6,769 nt of DNA from Methanospirillum sp. (lineage in GTDB: Archaea; Halobacteriota; Methanomicrobia; Methanomicrobiales; Methanospirillaceae), in the NCBI GenBank assembly GCA_028679485.1, contig JAJRBL010000211.1, positions 1-6,769 of the forward strand, written 5' to 3'. Positions 1 through 5,762 of this stretch are shown here, piece after piece. How positions within the stretch are numbered: the first letter of the stretch is position 1; each line of letters opens with the position of its first letter. The notes beneath the pieces were generated by a model. It had not been told where the DNA came from and did no database searches. It saw nothing but the letters and a program-made list of their open reading frames with translations. The translations under genes were made by a program, and so were the position numbers.

Positions 1-1248
1 CCCGGTCATGAGTACGGGTGGGTAGAAGTAGACTCAGATCCTGCCGGCGCTGAAGTTACCTTTGACGGAGTATACCGGGGCCCCTCTCCTGTAAGAATTA
101 AGATCCATACTACTGGGACACCCTCTCATCAGGTACTTGTCAGGATGGCCGGGTATTATGACTGGAACTCCGGATTATCGCAAAATCCGGCCCCTGATGA
201 GACAATATCCATTACTGCTGCGCTTGTTCCTGAGGAATCATACGGATCCATCCGGGTCATGTCGTCTCCTTCACGAAGTGTCGCCATACTTGACGGCGGA
301 AGTCAGGATACAACCCCCTGTACGTTCCATGACGTTATACCGGGGACGCATACCATCTCTCTCGTTCATGACGGATATCAGCCGTACTCCACCAGGATCC
401 GGGTATCTGCCGGAGGAGAGGTTCCGGTAAGTGCCACATTAATTTCTGTCCCAGCCACCGGAACCCTATACGTAACCAGTGCGCCGTCAGGTTCCGATAT
501 CTGGCTCGATGGTATCTATGAAGGCCAGACTCCGTATCTTGTCTCTGCAGTTGCAGGAGACCATACGCTGGAGATAAAGCATGCTGGATTTGAGACCTGG
601 AGAAGAGATCTCCACGTGAATGCAGGTGAACAGAAGACCGTGGATGCCCAGTTCTCTGTGCAGGGGCCTACCTCAGGTTCCATCCAGGTAGCCTCAATTC
701 CCGGAGGCTCTTCAGTCTATCTCGGTACAGATTATTACGGCCGGACCCCGGGTACCGGGTACCTCGATCTCTCAGATATTGCACCAGGGACCTATTCGAT
801 TAGGATCTCACATCCCCAGAATCAGGATTACTCCGGAACAGTGACGGTAAGTCCTGGCCAGACTACAACCGTGCAGGTGGCATTGCCTGCTTCACCTGCT
901 CCGGCATCGGATCATGGCACCGTATCGGTCAGTTCCAGTCCTTCAGGGGCAGATGTGCTTCTTGATAACGTGTTTACCGGGATAACCCCGTTCACTCTGG
1001 TCTCAGTTTCCCCTGGCAACCACACGCTGATTCTCCGGATACCAGGGTACGAAGACTCGGTCAGGTCCATACAGATCTCCGCTGGCAACACGACCGATGT
1101 GATGGTCGGGATGACCCCGGTATCATCAACACCGGTTCAAACGCAGGCTCCTCCCACACCGGAAAAGACCCCGGTAGGATCATCGGTCATCGCCGGAGTC
1201 ATGGCAGCCCTGCTCCTGTTTACCCTGGTCTCCTCCCGTCAGAAGTGA
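1..1248 (+). CDS. PEGA-repeat surface protein, C-terminally membrane anchored (5' partial)
   Basis: The frame is open from base 1 to a TGA at 1246-1248, so the N-terminus lies outside the window; 415 residues are visible. The Met codon at 145 is internal, because the first PEGA repeat begins before it. Five PEGA-type beta repeats of about 65-70 residues are seen at visible residues 6-76, 82-149, 154-219, 226-296 and 306-373. Each has the pattern of a beta strand, S-x-P-x-G/S, a D-G or similar turn, G-x-TP, then PG-x-H/Y and a final strand. A Pro/Thr/Ser-rich linker (about 373-393) leads to one hydrophobic helix (about 394-411) and the short tail SSRQK. This fits a protein displayed outside the cell and held by a C-terminal membrane helix. 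PEGA domains are common in methanogen surface proteins and their ligand is generally unknown; an adhesive or S-layer-associated role is inference. Two small secreted-protein genes follow on the same strand. Confidence 0.93.
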   Translation, partial: PGHEYGWVEVDSDPAGAEVTFDGVYRGPSPVRIKIHTTGTPSHQVLVRMAGYYDWNSGLSQNPAPDETISITAALVPEESYGSIRVMSSPSRSVAILDGGSQDTTPCTFHDVIPGTHTISLVHDGYQPYSTRIRVSAGGEVPVSATLISVPATGTLYVTSAPSGSDIWLDGIYEGQTPYLVSAVAGDHTLEIKHAGFETWRRDLHVNAGEQKTVDAQFSVQGPTSGSIQVASIPGGSSVYLGTDYYGRTPGTGYLDLSDIAPGTYSIRISHPQNQDYSGTVTVSPGQTTTVQVALPASPAPASDHGTVSVSSSPSGADVLLDNVFTGITPFTLVSVSPGNHTLILRIPGYEDSVRSIQISAGNTTDVMVGMTPVSSTPVQTQAPPTPEKTPVGSSVIAGVMAALLLFTLVSSRQK

Positions 1249-1265
1249 GGAAAGAACTATCCCCC

Positions 1266-1270
1266 TTTTT
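1266..1270 (+). terminator. Possible oligo-T terminator after the PEGA gene
   Basis: A run of five C followed by five T lies 17 bases after the PEGA stop codon and before the next gene. Archaeal transcription often ends at T tracts without a hairpin. The run is short and the next gene starts 15 bases later, so it may only attenuate transcription or do nothing. Confidence 0.25.
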
Positions 1271-1284
1271 GCCGATATGTAGGT

Positions 1285-1590
1285 ATGCATCATCCCCAGC
1301 TGTACCTGCTCATGCTCGTTCTGCTGCTGTTCGTCTGGACGGTTTATGCAGACGGAAACGAGACGCCTGGTCAGAATGGGGGGAATCTCTCCCAGAATAT
1401 GATCTTTTCATTTACCAACGCCACCCGCACAGATGCAGGGTCAGGTACTATGGCATCTGGTGAACCGGCTAAAAACCAGAGTGGTTCATTGGAGGAATAC
1501 TATAACCAGCTGGGAAAAGACTCGGATACCGAGCCGCTTCACCTGAGTTTCCAGGGAATCCCGATGGAATGCCACTTCTGTCGGAAATAA
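1285..1590 (+). CDS. Small secreted protein with C-terminal CxxC, copy A
   Basis: The product is 101 residues and I do not recognise the family. A hydrophobic signal peptide spans about residues 5-20, with a likely cleavage after TVYA so that the mature protein starts at D23-G24-N25 (79 residues). The mature part is polar, with four N-x-S/T sequons (N25, N34, N45, N64), an acidic SLEEYYN stretch (68-74), and the extreme C-terminus C96-H-F-C99-R-K. The gene just downstream encodes a protein of the same plan: ADGN at the cleavage site, an FSF motif, S-x-E-x-x-YN, and a CxxC near the end. This resemblance is the main reason to accept such a small gene. The start at 1285 is the only ATG, GTG or TTG in frame after the preceding stop that gives a complete signal peptide. 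It is preceded directly by AGGT, with no spaced Shine-Dalgarno sequence. The CxxC could bind metal, form a disulphide or attach a cofactor; none of this is shown. Confidence 0.75.
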   Translation: MHHPQLYLLMLVLLLFVWTVYADGNETPGQNGGNLSQNMIFSFTNATRTDAGSGTMASGEPAKNQSGSLEEYYNQLGKDSDTEPLHLSFQGIPMECHFCRK

Positions 1591-1597
1591 AACATTT

Positions 1598-1605
1598 GAG
1601 GAGGG
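1598..1605 (+). promoter_or_regulatory. Shine-Dalgarno-like GAGGAGGG abutting the start of copy B
   Basis: The purine run GAGGAGGG matches the archaeal 16S anti-Shine-Dalgarno sequence but touches the ATG at 1606, leaving about one base after GGAGG instead of the usual 5-9. The only other in-frame codon at normal spacing is a CTG at 1615, an unusual initiator. The ATG is kept as the start. Confidence 0.5.
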
Positions 1606-1938
1606 ATGTTAGATCTGTTTCTGAAGAACTGCCTGGCAACACGGCTCATTGCCCTGTTTATCCTGTTCTCCCTGTACTTTACGGTCTTTGGTGCCTGTGC
1701 GGCAGATGGGAATACCACCTCAGCCGGCGTCTTTTCGTTCTCAACCCCTGTTCCCGAGGATAATGCTACCTTTACCCTGAATACCTCTACGGAATGGAGT
1801 TCTGGAGATGGTATCTCGGTAGAGAAGAGGTATAACCGGATGAGCGACGAGATAGCAGATACGATCCCTTCGGGAGGAGACGGGGAGGCTATTCTGTGCT
1901 ATATGTGTGTCCCCCAAAGGGTGAATCAGACATCCTGA
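1606..1938 (+). CDS. Small secreted protein with C-terminal CxxC, copy B
   Basis: The product is 110 residues and is a paralogue of the gene directly upstream, 15 bases away. A signal peptide (basic start with K7 and R13, hydrophobic core about 14-29) ends in FGACAA, giving a mature protein that starts D34-G35-N36, as in copy A, and is 77 residues long against 79. Shared landmarks are ADGN-x-T, FSF (43-45), SVEKRYN (71-77) matching SLEEYYN, and C98-Y-M-C101 near the C-terminus. There are four N-x-S/T sequons (N36, N53, N59, N107). Cys31 sits near the cleavage site, but the preceding residues are a poor lipobox and copy A has Tyr at the equivalent place, so a lipoprotein is unlikely. The last 13 bases overlap the 3' end of the opposing trm5 gene. 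The family is not recognised; an extracellular, probably glycosylated small protein is inferred. Confidence 0.78.
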   Translation: MLDLFLKNCLATRLIALFILFSLYFTVFGACAADGNTTSAGVFSFSTPVPEDNATFTLNTSTEWSSGDGISVEKRYNRMSDEIADTIPSGGDGEAILCYMCVPQRVNQTS

Positions 1939-2858
1939 ACCGGATCATCGCCCTTTATGATATCATACACGACATGGAACCGGTCGGGAGAGTATGACCT
2001 GACAAACCTGGGCTGTACCGATCTGACGGGGAATGCATGTATCGTGTTCATGCATTCATCCTCCGCAGATACGAGTGCATACAGGTGAATCATTCCTCCT
2101 GGTCTGCAAAGCCGGAATGCTGCAGCGAGAAAGGGGATGGTGTCAAGCGGCAGGTTCATGATTATCCGGACAGCCTGGCCCGGGATGATATCAGGCAGAT
2201 GAATCGCATCAGAGAGAACGGGGATGACATTCCTGAGCCGGTTAAGAGAGATGTTGCGGGTCATGAGAAGAACAGCGTCCGGGTTGATGTCTCCGGCAAA
2301 GACCACGGACGCCTTTTCTGCAAGGGTTATCGCAAATGGCCCGACTCCTGCAAACATATCCACCACCCGTTCACCGGTATTCATGAGATGGAGAATCCGC
2401 TGTCGTTCTCCTGACAGCCTGGCTGAGAAGTAGGCAACGGAGAGATCGATACGGAACCTGCGGCCGTATTCGATGTATTCAGTGGCTGTTGTATCCTCTC
2501 CCGCCAGAACCCGGAACTGTTTCGTCCGGAAAAGCCCTGTTACCGCACTCTCCGCATACAGGACTGTATGAAGCCCGGGCCGCATGGAGAGAATATCTGC
2601 AGCCCCGGCTGGATCATCATCCTGCATGATGGCAATACCCCCGATATGTTCAAACCTGGCGAGATCCTTTTGCTCAGGCAGGCATTCAAAATCCCCACAG
2701 ACTGCCTCGGAAACCATCCTGGTTACCGGAATAAGCAGGTATTCCCCTTCTGCCCGGATCCTGCAGGATCTGTCGAGAATATCCCGGGCAATGAGGTGCC
2801 TGCGGACCATTTCCCCCTCGGTCCGGTGGACTCTCAGGCACCACTGTCTCTTCAGCAT
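1926..2858 (-). CDS. trm5: tRNA (guanine37-N1)-methyltransferase, archaeal Trm5
   Basis: The enzyme transfers a methyl group from S-adenosylmethionine to N1 of G37, next to the tRNA anticodon, which prevents +1 frameshifting. The product is 310 residues, somewhat shorter than the roughly 336 of Methanocaldococcus jannaschii Trm5. Residues 1-60 resemble the small N-terminal D1 domain (WCLRV..EGE..RR.LI, then EGEYLLIPV). The middle contains YFSARLSGER (143-152) with E151, the glutamate assigned as general base in the family. The SAM-binding Rossmann fold starts at DMFAGVGPF (167-175), with acidic D190 after the next strand. The N235-L236-P237 motif is typical of Trm5 and argues against the wybutosine enzyme Taw2. 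The open frame runs further upstream to 3347, but that part is antisense to hmgA. The start at 2858 is chosen because the N-terminus then aligns with the known archaeal protein. The gene diverges from hmgA and its 3' end overlaps the convergent small secreted gene. Confidence 0.95.
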   Translation of the reverse strand: MLKRQWCLRVHRTEGEMVRRHLIARDILDRSCRIRAEGEYLLIPVTRMVSEAVCGDFECLPEQKDLARFEHIGGIAIMQDDDPAGAADILSMRPGLHTVLYAESAVTGLFRTKQFRVLAGEDTTATEYIEYGRRFRIDLSVAYFSARLSGERQRILHLMNTGERVVDMFAGVGPFAITLAEKASVVFAGDINPDAVLLMTRNISLNRLRNVIPVLSDAIHLPDIIPGQAVRIIMNLPLDTIPFLAAAFRLCRPGGMIHLYALVSAEDECMNTIHAFPVRSVQPRFVRSYSPDRFHVVYDIIKGDDPVQDV

Positions 2859-2897
2859 CCCTTCACTGTTATGACTTTCCCGGTATAACTGGTATGT
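2859..2897. promoter_or_regulatory. 39-base divergent intergenic region between trm5 and hmgA
   Basis: Both promoters must lie in this gap or reach into the opposite gene. No canonical archaeal TATA box (TTTATATA-like) is visible; only weak AT-rich pieces such as GTTATGA and GGTATAAC occur. Each start codon has a G-rich group directly before or near it: GAAGGG touching the trm5 ATG, and GGTATGT before the hmgA ATG. With so little room the leaders must be very short or absent. The position is certain; the promoter assignment is inference. Confidence 0.45.
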
Positions 2898-4103
2898 ATG
2901 GAAGATTATCTCCGCAGGTTGCGGGATGGCTCGCTCAAACTCTATGCACTCGAGAAGGAACTGCCCCCGAAAGATGCGATAGCGATCAGGAGACGTTTTA
3001 TCGAAGAAGAGACGGGGACAAGTCTCAGTCGCATAGGTGACTGTTCGGTTGCCCTTGATGCCATCGTGAAGAAGAACTGCGAAAATATGATCGGGACAGT
3101 CCAGGTACCGGTCGGGGTGGCAGGGCCGGTCATCATCAGGGGAGAACATGCACAGGGTTCCTGGTATCTTCCGCTGGCAACAACGGAAGGGGCGCTTATA
3201 GCATCGGTGAACCGGGGATGTAGTCTTATTACCACCGCAGGAGGGGCTGATGTCAGGATCTTCAGGGATGGCATGACCCGTGCCCCGGTATTTGCCACCA
3301 ATAGCATCATCCACGCGAAAGAGGTGACAGACTGGATTGCCGCTCACCGTGATGATATCTCCCGGGAAGCGGAGTCAACCACCCGTCACGGAAAACTGAC
3401 CGGCATCGAGACGACAACGGCAGGAACATCAGTCTTTATGCGTCTCTCTTTCTCTACCGGCGATGCGATGGGTATGAACATGGTCACCATTGCCAGCGCA
3501 AAGGCAGCAGAACTCATCTCCCGGATGACCGGTGCCCGTCTCATCGCCCTTTCAGGGAACTGGTGTACTGACAAGAAACCTGCAGCGGTGAACATGGTGA
3601 TGGGAAGGGGAAAGACCGTCTCTGCCGGTGTCCATCTTACCGGGGAGATGGTGGAACGTGTCCTGAAGACCGATACGGCCTCCCTTCTCGAGGTGAATAC
3701 CAGGAAAAACCTTGTGGGATCAGCGAGGGCAGGTTCCCTGGGATTCAATGCCCAGGCCGCAAACATCGTTGCCGCCATGTTTATCGCCTGTGGCCAGGAT
3801 CCTGCCCACGTCGTGGAAGGATCCCTCTGCGTGACGACCGTCGATCCCGTCCCTGACGGGGTGTATGTCTCGGTTACCCTTCCAGCCCTTCCGGTGGGAA
3901 CCGTCGGCGGAGGAACCGGTATCGGGACCCAGGCAGAATGCCTCCGGCTCCTCGGGGTATCAGGGGGAGGAGATCCCCCCGGAAGCAACTCCAGGAAACT
4001 TGCAGAGATCATTGCTGCCGGCGTTCTCGCCGGTGAATTATCGCTCCTTGGAGCCCTTGCCGCACAACATCTTGCCCGTGCCCACAGTACGCTTGGCAGG
4101 TAG
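2898..4103 (+). CDS. hmgA: Hydroxymethylglutaryl-CoA reductase (NADPH), class I
   Basis: This enzyme reduces HMG-CoA to mevalonate with two NADPH, the committed step of isoprenoid synthesis, which in archaea supplies membrane ether lipids. The product is 401 residues, the usual length for the soluble archaeal form without the eukaryotic membrane domain. The substrate-binding stretch ENMIGTVQVPVGVAGP covers 62-77. Catalytic residues by family comparison are E97 in ATTEGA, K226 in TDKKPAA, D301 in GQD, and H396 near the C-terminus (AQHLARAH). The dinucleotide-binding motifs DAMGMNM (189-195) and GTVGGGTGIGTQ (334-345) are intact. The C-terminus is short after H396 (STLGR), without the longer regulatory tail of eukaryotic enzymes. 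The start at 2898 gives the expected archaeal N-terminus (MEDYLRRLRDG); an ATG four bases upstream is out of frame and there is no spaced Shine-Dalgarno sequence. The gene is divergent from trm5. Confidence 0.98.
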   Translation: MEDYLRRLRDGSLKLYALEKELPPKDAIAIRRRFIEEETGTSLSRIGDCSVALDAIVKKNCENMIGTVQVPVGVAGPVIIRGEHAQGSWYLPLATTEGALIASVNRGCSLITTAGGADVRIFRDGMTRAPVFATNSIIHAKEVTDWIAAHRDDISREAESTTRHGKLTGIETTTAGTSVFMRLSFSTGDAMGMNMVTIASAKAAELISRMTGARLIALSGNWCTDKKPAAVNMVMGRGKTVSAGVHLTGEMVERVLKTDTASLLEVNTRKNLVGSARAGSLGFNAQAANIVAAMFIACGQDPAHVVEGSLCVTTVDPVPDGVYVSVTLPALPVGTVGGGTGIGTQAECLRLLGVSGGGDPPGSNSRKLAEIIAAGVLAGELSLLGALAAQHLARAHSTLGR

Positions 4104-4112
4104 TTCCTTTTT
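4104..4112 (+). terminator. T-rich 3' end of hmgA
   Basis: TTCC followed by five T comes directly after the hmgA TAG, and a second pyrimidine-rich tract lies at 4131-4140. No hairpin is seen. T tracts of this kind fit factor-light archaeal termination. The rest of the 57-base gap to the next gene shows no clear TATA box. Confidence 0.4.
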
Positions 4113-4160
4113 CATTATTCACTCAACAACTCTTTCTTTCCCCGGGCCGAACCATCTGGT

Positions 4161-5171
4161 ATGAAGTCTGAACAACAGATCAGACCATCAGAGATGGCAG
4201 GCAGAATGATAATTCCCGTTATTCTGTTCTGTGGGGTGTTTCTCTTGCTGGCTGTGCCGGTTGTCGCAGTTGAAGGCTTTCCGGAGACTCATTCAGGGAA
4301 TTCGTACGAGGGATGGGATTTGGATCTCGTATCCAGGATCGATGCCGGGATCTTTCCGATGGTTGAAGTAACCTGGACTCCGGAGCCTGATGATACCGCA
4401 ATCCCGAAGTCATCGACCGATCACTGGGTCAAGCTGGCATACTTTCCGCCTGGATCCCTGGAAGGCCAGCCAGCACTGCTCTCCGGGTACGTCGGGGGCA
4501 GGTTTTACAATGCAGAAGTGACTGTCACCGGAAAAAGGAAAGTAAATGATGAATTCCACGATATCGTCACCATCACCCCCGAGGAGAACGGGGTGTTTGT
4601 CTGGGCAGTTCCCGATGCCCTGCGTGACGTAACCTATTTCCAGGCAGTTGCAAAGGTTGGGGGGATTCCCGTAAAGTCCGAGATCGTGACGACATCAGGC
4701 CCCAGCGGGTATGTTCCCGCAGGGTCAGGTTCATCTTCTGCCTCCTCTGCAGAGCGGGATCCTCTTCCGGCAATCACCCGGATGAAACTCTCTGCAGATA
4801 CGCTCCACCCGGATGTCGGTGATGAAGTTCAGCTTACGGGCAGACTGACAGACAGTAACGGCAAAGGAGTAGCAGGGGTAAAGATCACGATAGAAGTCCC
4901 CGATCTCGGAACAGATTTTCTCCCCCTGACAAGTGCGACAACCGATAGCGACGGGAGTTACACTGTGACGATAAATACCTGGCAGGAGGGTGTTGTCCCG
5001 GTACGGGCGGTATTTGAAGGGAATGACGAGTACCTTGCATCAACAAGTAACACGCTGAACTTCTCCACCAGTACCCAGAAGACCAATCCGAAGATCACCG
5101 AGACTGATGACGATGAAAATCCGTTTGGCAGGATGTCGGCAATTGGAATAGGTGCTCCTACAAACCTGTAA
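4161..5171 (+). CDS. Secreted protein with C-terminal Ig-like domain
   Basis: The product is 336 residues. A signal peptide is clear: a short charged lead, hydrophobic core at about residues 17-34, and likely cleavage near VVAVEG (about 35-38). Residues 40-180 form a beta-rich region I do not recognise, with many aromatic and Val/Thr strands. A Gly/Ser-rich linker (about 180-198) follows. Residues about 205-302 look like a bacterial Ig-like or carboxypeptidase-regulatory-like beta sandwich: L-x-G-R-L-T-D-S-N-G-x-G-V-A-G-V, then T-D-S-D-G-S-Y-T-V, then V-x-A-x-F-E-G-N-D-E-Y. The acidic C-terminal segment TETDDDEN (313-320) is followed by no membrane helix, so the protein is probably released or held by non-covalent contacts. 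The ATG at 4161 follows GGT directly. Alternative in-frame ATGs at 4194 and 4206 would shorten the lead but keep the signal peptide. A surface or adhesion role is inference. Confidence 0.86.
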   Translation: MKSEQQIRPSEMAGRMIIPVILFCGVFLLLAVPVVAVEGFPETHSGNSYEGWDLDLVSRIDAGIFPMVEVTWTPEPDDTAIPKSSTDHWVKLAYFPPGSLEGQPALLSGYVGGRFYNAEVTVTGKRKVNDEFHDIVTITPEENGVFVWAVPDALRDVTYFQAVAKVGGIPVKSEIVTTSGPSGYVPAGSGSSSASSAERDPLPAITRMKLSADTLHPDVGDEVQLTGRLTDSNGKGVAGVKITIEVPDLGTDFLPLTSATTDSDGSYTVTINTWQEGVVPVRAVFEGNDEYLASTSNTLNFSTSTQKTNPKITETDDDENPFGRMSAIGIGAPTNL

Positions 5172-5173
5172 AC

Positions 5174-5179
5174 TTTTTT
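5174..5179 (+). terminator. Oligo-T tract between convergent genes
   Basis: Six T lie directly after the stop codon of the Ig-like protein gene, and they overlap the stop codon of the opposing membrane-protein gene (5178-5180). The position fits an archaeal T-tract terminator for the + strand gene. No hairpin is evident. Confidence 0.5.
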
Positions 5180-5495
5180 ACGGCTGTAAAAATCCGACAT
5201 CCGGAAACGGAATCGTCTGCTGGAGAAGCAGAGCCAGTATCTGGGGGATAAACAGGCATATGATAACCAGCATCCTGATAATGGGGTGATCGATCTTTTT
5301 GAATGCCAGGATCGTTATTAAAAACAGTATTACGAGTGATATGAGCCATGTCCACGACCATGATGCCATGGAACCGAGCGTCAGCGAGGTTACGGTATAT
5401 CTGACCAGTGAGGCAAGGGCCAGGTTACCGACGATTATCGCAATCAATGCAAAAATAATATCCACAACGACAAGGCTTCGGGTTCCGGCTGTCAC
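5178..5495 (-). CDS. Small hypothetical membrane protein, three predicted helices
   Basis: The product is 105 residues of unknown family. Three hydrophobic helices are visible: about residues 8-30, 47-65 and 72-92, with basic K66-K67 between helices 2 and 3 and a short, Pro-rich C-terminal tail. The start is a GTG at 5495. An ATG two bases upstream on this strand runs straight into a stop, and ACAGGA lies about 9-10 bases before the GTG and could serve as a weak ribosome binding site. The gene lies 81 bases downstream of xseB on the same strand, so it could be cotranscribed with the exonuclease VII genes or have its own promoter. Its 3' end is 6 bases from the convergent Ig-like protein gene. 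The continuous hydrophobic pattern supports a real gene. No function is proposed. Confidence 0.78.
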   Translation of the reverse strand: MTAGTRSLVVVDIIFALIAIIVGNLALASLVRYTVTSLTLGSMASWSWTWLISLVILFLITILAFKKIDHPIIRMLVIICLFIPQILALLLQQTIPFPDVGFLQP

Positions 5496-5520
5496 ATGCT
5501 TAAATTCCTGTTAAAACCGG

Positions 5521-5527
5521 ATAAAGA
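5521..5527 (-). promoter_or_regulatory. Possible TATA-like element upstream of the small membrane protein
   Basis: On the - strand the sequence TAATCTTTATCC occurs about 26-35 bases before the GTG start. The distance suits an archaeal TATA box with a very short leader, but the match is imperfect and no BRE is obvious. Confidence 0.25.
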
Positions 5528-5576
5528 TTATGGTATGAGCAGCGGTTCTCATCCCATGATGTACGAAACCCTGTTT

Positions 5577-5762
5577 TCATGGTTCCCTCCCCAGCTGGGT
5601 GATCTTTACCTCGGCATCCGCAAGCCTCTCCTCGCATTCCCTGATGAGGGCTGTTCCCTGTTCGTAGAGTCGTATCATCTCCTCTAGGCTCGTTCCGCTG
5701 TCTTCTATCTTTCTCACGATCTCTTTCAGTTCAGTTATCAGTTCTTCATATGTTTTTGTCAT
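5577..5762 (-). CDS. xseB: Exonuclease VII small subunit
   Basis: XseB is the small subunit of exonuclease VII; several copies bind the helical arm of each XseA to form the single-strand DNA exonuclease. The product is 61 residues, slightly shorter than the 80 of Escherichia coli. It shows the family pattern: YEELITELKEIVRKIE (5-20), a short turn with S/G, then LEEMIRLYEQGTALIRECEERL (26-47) and AEVKI, forming a two-helix hairpin. The frame is open further upstream to 5837, but the ATG at 5762 is chosen because AGGAGGG sits 6 bases before it and the family starts here. The gene overlaps the 3' end of xseA by 17 bases, so the two are almost certainly one transcript and probably translationally coupled. 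The small membrane protein gene follows downstream. Confidence 0.93.
   Translation of the reverse strand: MTKTYEELITELKEIVRKIEDSGTSLEEMIRLYEQGTALIRECEERLADAEVKITQLGREP

Noticed and set aside
1246..1284. The PEGA gene and small gene A are in the same frame, separated by one TGA with no other stop, which might suggest readthrough or selenocysteine.
   Set aside because: The PEGA protein already ends normally with a membrane helix and short tail, gene A has its own signal peptide and ATG, and no obvious stem-loop was seen after the TGA.
1245..1463. GTG-started reading frame overlapping the PEGA stop codon (GTGA).
   Set aside because: The product is rich in Arg, Pro and Ala without domain or signal features, and it lies out of frame over gene A, whose product has a signal peptide and a paralogue next door.
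2037..2414. 125-codon + strand frame inside trm5.
   Set aside because: It is antisense to the conserved methyltransferase domain and has no supporting features.
2859..3347. N-terminal extension of the trm5 reading frame on the - strand.
   Set aside because: It is antisense to the start of hmgA, and the Trm5 N-terminus aligns with known archaeal proteins from the Met at 2858.
3386..4012. 208-codon open frame antisense to hmgA.
   Set aside because: It is a composition shadow of a strongly conserved gene; the product has no recognisable domain.
5535..5552. Small inverted repeat ATGAG/CTCAT with an 8-base loop downstream of xseB.
   Set aside because: Five base pairs are too few to support a terminator or regulatory hairpin, and no T run follows on either strand.
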